This document shows, one piece after another, positions 60,497-64,000 of a DNA stretch of 64,000 nucleotides; position 1 is the first letter of the stretch; every line of letters starts with the position of its first letter. Position numbers and translations under genes: made by a program. The notes beneath the pieces are model-generated. The model searched no databases, was not told where the DNA came from, and was given only the letters and a program-made list of their open reading frames with translations. The DNA is from Sphaerisporangium corydalis (lineage in GTDB: Bacteria; Actinomycetota; Actinomycetes; Streptosporangiales; Streptosporangiaceae), in contig NZ_JANZYP010000038.1 of NCBI RefSeq assembly GCF_025506355.1, positions 1 through 64,000 of the forward strand. Reading direction: 5' to 3'.

Positions 60497-61443
60497 GTGA
60501 CCCCGCCCCTCTGACGACCGACCGCCCCGGGCAGGTGGCGTCCGCGACGCCGCCCGCACGGGGTCGGTCCCGCCGGTTGAGCGACCGCGGGCTCGCCGTG
60601 GCCTTCATCTCCCCCGCGCTGCTGCTGTTGCTCGCGATGTCGGTGTTCCCGTTGCTGTGGGCGTTGTACCTGTCCTTCACCGACTACTCGGCCACCCGCG
60701 GGGGGCCGGCCCACTTCCTCTGGTTCGAGAACTACACCGCCATCCTGGCTTCGGCGCAGGTCCACCTGAGGGCCCTGACGACGTTGATCTACGTGGTCGG
60801 CGCGGTCGCCCTGCAGACCGTGCTCGGTTTCACCATCGCCTACCTGATCTCGCGGCGCACGCACGGGCGGGGACTGCTGACCACTCTGTTCCTGGTCCCG
60901 ATGATGCTGTCGCCCGTCGTGGTCGGGCTGTTCTGGCGATTCATGCTCGACGCGCAGTTCGGCGTGATCAACAGCATGCTCGGCTCGCTCGGCCTGGGGC
61001 AGGTGGAGTGGCTCACCCGGCAGCGAACGGCACTGATCTCCCTGATCGTGGTCGACACCTGGCAGTGGACGCCGTTCATCATGCTCATCGCGCTCGCGGG
61101 CCTCACCGCGGTTCCCAAGTACCTGTACGAGGCCGCCTCGATCGACCGGGCGTCCGAGTGGTTCCGGTTCCGCACCATCACCCTTCCGCTGGTGTGGCCG
61201 CTGCTCCTCATCGCCGTGTTGTTCAGGGCCATCGAGGCCTTCCGGCTGTTCGACCTCGTCTACATCCTCACCAGCGGAGGCCCGGGGGTCTCCACCGAGA
61301 CGTTGTCGTTCCACGTCTACAAGGTCGCGTTCCTGGGCTTCAACACCGGAACCGCCTCGGCGTACGGGATCCTCATGGTCCTCGTCGTCATCGTCCTCAC
61401 GCAGCTCTACCTGCGCTACTTGAACAAGCTCAAGGAGGACTGA
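60493..61443 (+). CDS. Sugar ABC transporter permease (MalF/UgpA type)
   Basis: 316 residues, GTG overlapping the lipoprotein stop. Six predicted helices; EAA-loop region (YEAASIDRASEWFRFRTITL) that contacts the ATPase. It overlaps the second permease gene by 1 bp. Confidence 0.88.
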   Translation: MSDPAPLTTDRPGQVASATPPARGRSRRLSDRGLAVAFISPALLLLLAMSVFPLLWALYLSFTDYSATRGGPAHFLWFENYTAILASAQVHLRALTTLIYVVGAVALQTVLGFTIAYLISRRTHGRGLLTTLFLVPMMLSPVVVGLFWRFMLDAQFGVINSMLGSLGLGQVEWLTRQRTALISLIVVDTWQWTPFIMLIALAGLTAVPKYLYEAASIDRASEWFRFRTITLPLVWPLLLIAVLFRAIEAFRLFDLVYILTSGGPGVSTETLSFHVYKVAFLGFNTGTASAYGILMVLVVIVLTQLYLRYLNKLKED

Positions 61444-62354
61444 TGGCCGTCTCCGCCCACGAGGCCGTGTCCCCAGGTCCTGTCCGGGATCACACGCCCC
61501 CCGCGCGCCGCTCCGGCGGCAGGGGCCGCTCCGTGCTGGAGGTCGCGCTGCTGACCGTACTGGCCGTCGTGATGCTCTTTCCGGTGCTGTGGATGATCGA
61601 GACGTCCATCAAGGAGAACCGGGACGTCTACGCCATCCCGGCCAAGTTCTTCGACTTCAAGGTCACTTTGGACCATTTCAGGGACGTGTTCGTCGCCTCC
61701 GGCGGCGGTCCTTCGACCTTGTCCGTCTCGTTCCTCAACTCCGTCGTGGTCGCCGGGGTCTCCACGGTGCTGGCCACCGTGCTGGGGGTCCCGGCGGCCT
61801 GGGCCTACTCACGCTTCGGCGTGAAGGCCAAGAAGGACCAGCTGTTCTTCATCCTGTCCACCCGCTTCATGCCGCCCGTGGTGGTCGTGATCCCGATCTT
61901 CCTCATGTACCGCCAGGCCGGGCTCATCAACACCCAGCTCGGCCTGATCCTCATCTACGCCGCGTTCAACGTCCCGTTCACGATCTGGATGATGAAGGGG
62001 TTCGTCGACGAGGTCCCCCCGGAGTACGAGGACGCCGCCATGCTCGACGGCTACACCCGCCTGCAGGCGTTCCGGCGGTACACCCTTCCCCTGCTTTTGC
62101 CCGGCATCGCCGCGACGGCGGTCTTCGCACTCATCTTCTCGTGGAACGAGTTCGTGTTCGCCATCTTCCTCACCTCCAGCGACAACGTGCGGACGGCCCC
62201 GCCCGCCATCGCCGGCCTCATCGGTGGCACCACCGTGGACTGGGGTCTGGTGGCCGCCGCCTCCGTGGTGTTCGCCCTGCCGGTGCTCGTCTTCGCCTAC
62301 CTGGTGCGCAAGCACCTCGTCGCCGGTGTGACGCTCGGGGCGGTGCGGCGCTGA
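61443..62354 (+). CDS. Sugar ABC transporter permease (MalG/UgpE type)
   Basis: 303 residues. Six helices with the EAA motif YEDAAMLDGYTRLQAFRRYT; N-terminal cytosolic tail of about 30 residues. The A of its stop is the A of the ATPase ATG. Confidence 0.88.
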   Translation: MAVSAHEAVSPGPVRDHTPPARRSGGRGRSVLEVALLTVLAVVMLFPVLWMIETSIKENRDVYAIPAKFFDFKVTLDHFRDVFVASGGGPSTLSVSFLNSVVVAGVSTVLATVLGVPAAWAYSRFGVKAKKDQLFFILSTRFMPPVVVVIPIFLMYRQAGLINTQLGLILIYAAFNVPFTIWMMKGFVDEVPPEYEDAAMLDGYTRLQAFRRYTLPLLLPGIAATAVFALIFSWNEFVFAIFLTSSDNVRTAPPAIAGLIGGTTVDWGLVAAASVVFALPVLVFAYLVRKHLVAGVTLGAVRR

Positions 62355-63421
62355 TGGCGGGCATCGAGGTGACCGCCCTGCACAAGCGCTACCCGGACGG
62401 GACGGTCGCGGTCGACCACGTGGACCTGTCCATCGGCGACGGCGAGCTGTTCGTGATGCTCGGCCCTTCGGGTTGCGGCAAGACGACCACGCTGCGGGCC
62501 ATCGCCGGCCTGGAGAGGCAGACGACGGGCGACATCCGCATCGGCGACACGCTGGTCAACGACCTGCCGCCCGCCGAGCGCGACATCGCGATGGTGTTCC
62601 AGTTCTACGCCCTCTACCCGCATCTGCGGACCCGCGACAACCTGGCGTTCCCGCTGCGGGCCGAAGGGCTGCCCAAGGCGGAGGTGCGCGAGCGGGTCGA
62701 CGAGGCCGCCCGGCTGATGCGGCTCGGTCCGCTCATGGACCGGCGGCCGCGCCGGCTGTCCGGCGGGGAGCAGCAGCGCGTCGCGCTCGCTCGCGCCCTG
62801 GTGCGGCGACCGCGCGCGTTCCTCATGGACGAACCGCTCACCAATCTGGACGCGGAGCTGAGGGCGGACATGCGCACGGAGATCAAGCACCTGCAGGGGG
62901 AGCTCGGGACGACGATGGTCTACGTCACCCACGACCAGGTCGAGGCGATGTCGCTCGGTCACAGGATCGCCATCCTCAACAAGGGCCGCGTCGAGCAGAT
63001 CGGCACGCCGCTGGAGGTCTACGACCGTCCGGCGAGTCTTTTCTGCGCCGCGTTCATCGGCTCCCCGCCGATGAACCTGATCGACGTGGAGGTGGCCGAC
63101 GGGAAGCTGCGCGGTCAGGGCGGGCTGGTCCTCACGCCACCGCCAGGTCTGCCGCGCGACCGTGGCCTGGTCGCGGGCGTCCGGCCGGAGGCGCTGGAGG
63201 TCACAGAACCGGGGGCGGAACGTTCGGTCCCGGCCCGCGTGGTCTCGGCGGAGTGGCTGGGCGACGAGCTCATCTACGTGGTCGACCACGGCGGCCGGCG
63301 CGACGTACGGGTCCGGATGCCACCGACCGTCCGTTTCGCCGCCGACGCACCGGTCGGGCTGCGGCACACCGGCGGGACCCCGGCGGTCTACGACGTGAGC
63401 ACGGAAGAGCTGGTGGCCTGA
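62354..63421 (+). CDS. MalK/UgpC-type ABC transporter ATPase (first)
   Basis: 355 residues. Walker A GPSGCGKTTT, Q-loop FQFYALYPH, signature LSGGEQQR, Walker B FLMDEPLTNLDAE, switch VTHDQ; C-terminal OB-fold domain (GVRPEAL). Overlaps the second ATPase by 1 bp. Confidence 0.9.
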   Translation: MAGIEVTALHKRYPDGTVAVDHVDLSIGDGELFVMLGPSGCGKTTTLRAIAGLERQTTGDIRIGDTLVNDLPPAERDIAMVFQFYALYPHLRTRDNLAFPLRAEGLPKAEVRERVDEAARLMRLGPLMDRRPRRLSGGEQQRVALARALVRRPRAFLMDEPLTNLDAELRADMRTEIKHLQGELGTTMVYVTHDQVEAMSLGHRIAILNKGRVEQIGTPLEVYDRPASLFCAAFIGSPPMNLIDVEVADGKLRGQGGLVLTPPPGLPRDRGLVAGVRPEALEVTEPGAERSVPARVVSAEWLGDELIYVVDHGGRRDVRVRMPPTVRFAADAPVGLRHTGGTPAVYDVSTEELVA

Positions 63422-64000
63422 TGGGAACCGTGGCGGTGTACGGGCTGTGCAAGTCCTTCGGCAAGGTCCAGGCCATGGACGGGGTGACGCTGGACGTGCC
63501 GGACGGGTCGTTCTTCGTCGTGCTCGGACCCTCCGGGGCGGGCAAGACGACGACCCTGCGAGCGATCGCCGGCCTTGAGAAGCTGGACGCCGGGTCGGTG
63601 CGTCTGGACGGGACGGACGCGACCGGTGACACCCCGGCCGCACGCGACCTGGCCATGGTCTTCCAGAACTACGCCCTCTACCCGCGGCACACGGTGTACG
63701 AGAACATCGCTTCGCCGCTGCGGGCACGCCGCCGTTCTTCGAGCGAGATCGCCGCCGCCGTCGAGCGGATGTCGACCCTGCTGCACATCGAACCCCTGCT
63801 GCGGCGTCGTCCCGCGCAGTTGTCGGGCGGTGAGATGCAGCGTGTCGCCCTGGCCCGGGCGCTGGTCCGCCGCCCTCGCGCGTTTCTCATGGACGAGCCG
63901 CTGACGAACCTCGACCTCAAGCTCCGCGTCGAGATGCGCACCGAGCTCACCCGCATCCACCGGAGCCTCGGAGCGACCTTCGTCTACGTGACCAACGACC
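63421..64000 (+). CDS. MalK/UgpC-type ABC transporter ATPase (second), 3' end outside window
   Basis: At least 193 residues, running off the edge near VYVTND. Walker A GPSGAGKTT, FQNYALYPR, LSGGEMQR, FLMDEPLTNLDLK. Two different ATPase subunits in one operon resemble glycerol-type GlpS/GlpT systems, which suggests a heterodimeric ATPase. At the switch position the sequence reads TND rather than the usual THD, but this is at the window edge. Confidence 0.85.
   Translation, partial: MGTVAVYGLCKSFGKVQAMDGVTLDVPDGSFFVVLGPSGAGKTTTLRAIAGLEKLDAGSVRLDGTDATGDTPAARDLAMVFQNYALYPRHTVYENIASPLRARRRSSSEIAAAVERMSTLLHIEPLLRRRPAQLSGGEMQRVALARALVRRPRAFLMDEPLTNLDLKLRVEMRTELTRIHRSLGATFVYVTND

Overview
The window is about 70% G+C. 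It has GTG and TTG starts, long ATGA/GTGA-coupled operons, FtsX-type ABC exporters, LamG/DNRLRE and RHS surface proteins and a CBM2 protein. This points to a filamentous actinomycete, perhaps of the Nonomuraea/Streptosporangium/Actinomadura type; the genus is inference. No rRNA, tRNA, CRISPR array, transposase or replication origin was recognised.

Layout. 1-4679 (-) is a secreted DNRLRE/LamG protein running off the left edge. It is divergent from a 2173-residue RHS/YD-repeat protein (5085-11606, +), and both genes carry the same 61-bp upstream element as an inverted pair. An ArsR-type regulator (11688-12677, -) precedes a four-gene MacB/FtsX-type ABC operon (13089-21568, +) that is unusually rich in tandem repeats. 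A secreted CBM2 protein follows. At 22760-28699 (-) lie two medium-chain dehydrogenases, a cupin and four exported or membrane proteins, apparently controlled by a divergent TetR gene through a double operator. After an SDR come a frameshifted aminoglycoside phosphotransferase and a tannase/feruloyl-esterase.

The centrepiece is 33013-52187, a probable natural-product gene cluster of 19 genes in two divergent operons around a 363-bp AT-rich promoter region. The rightward operon is methyltransferase, LysA-like decarboxylase, DapD-like acyltransferase, aminotransferase and an asparagine-synthetase-like enzyme lacking the N-terminal Cys. This resembles, from memory, the tabtoxinine-beta-lactam set (tblA, tabA, tabB, tabD, tblS). 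The leftward operon has 14 genes, nearly all overlapping: TauD dioxygenase, GMC oxidoreductase, HEFGH zincin, AMP ligase, two carrier proteins, amidohydrolase, SyrB2-type non-haem iron halogenase, KAS III-like enzyme, GNAT, BtrH-like acyltransferase, cupin, ATP-grasp ligase and MFS exporter. The working hypothesis is a chlorinated, peptidyl or acylated beta-lactam amino acid related to tabtoxinine-beta-lactam.

To the right lie a SnoaL-like protein, a formaldehyde-dehydrogenase-like MDR enzyme, a short DUF1931 protein, a cNMP-domain thioredoxin reductase preceded by a 31-residue zinc-ribbon ORF, an alpha/beta hydrolase, a DJ-1/PfpI protein, a GntR/FCD regulator and a divergent sugar-type ABC importer operon that runs off the right edge.

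A recurrent oddity is tandem duplication of translation-start regions: 53 bp x4 before the second exporter ATPase, 29 bp x3 before the cluster's MFS gene, and 39 bp x2 at the thioredoxin reductase start. In the first two, the repeats form ladders of mini-ORFs whose stops overlap the next start codon (one 53-bp step has been lost to a 1-nt insertion).
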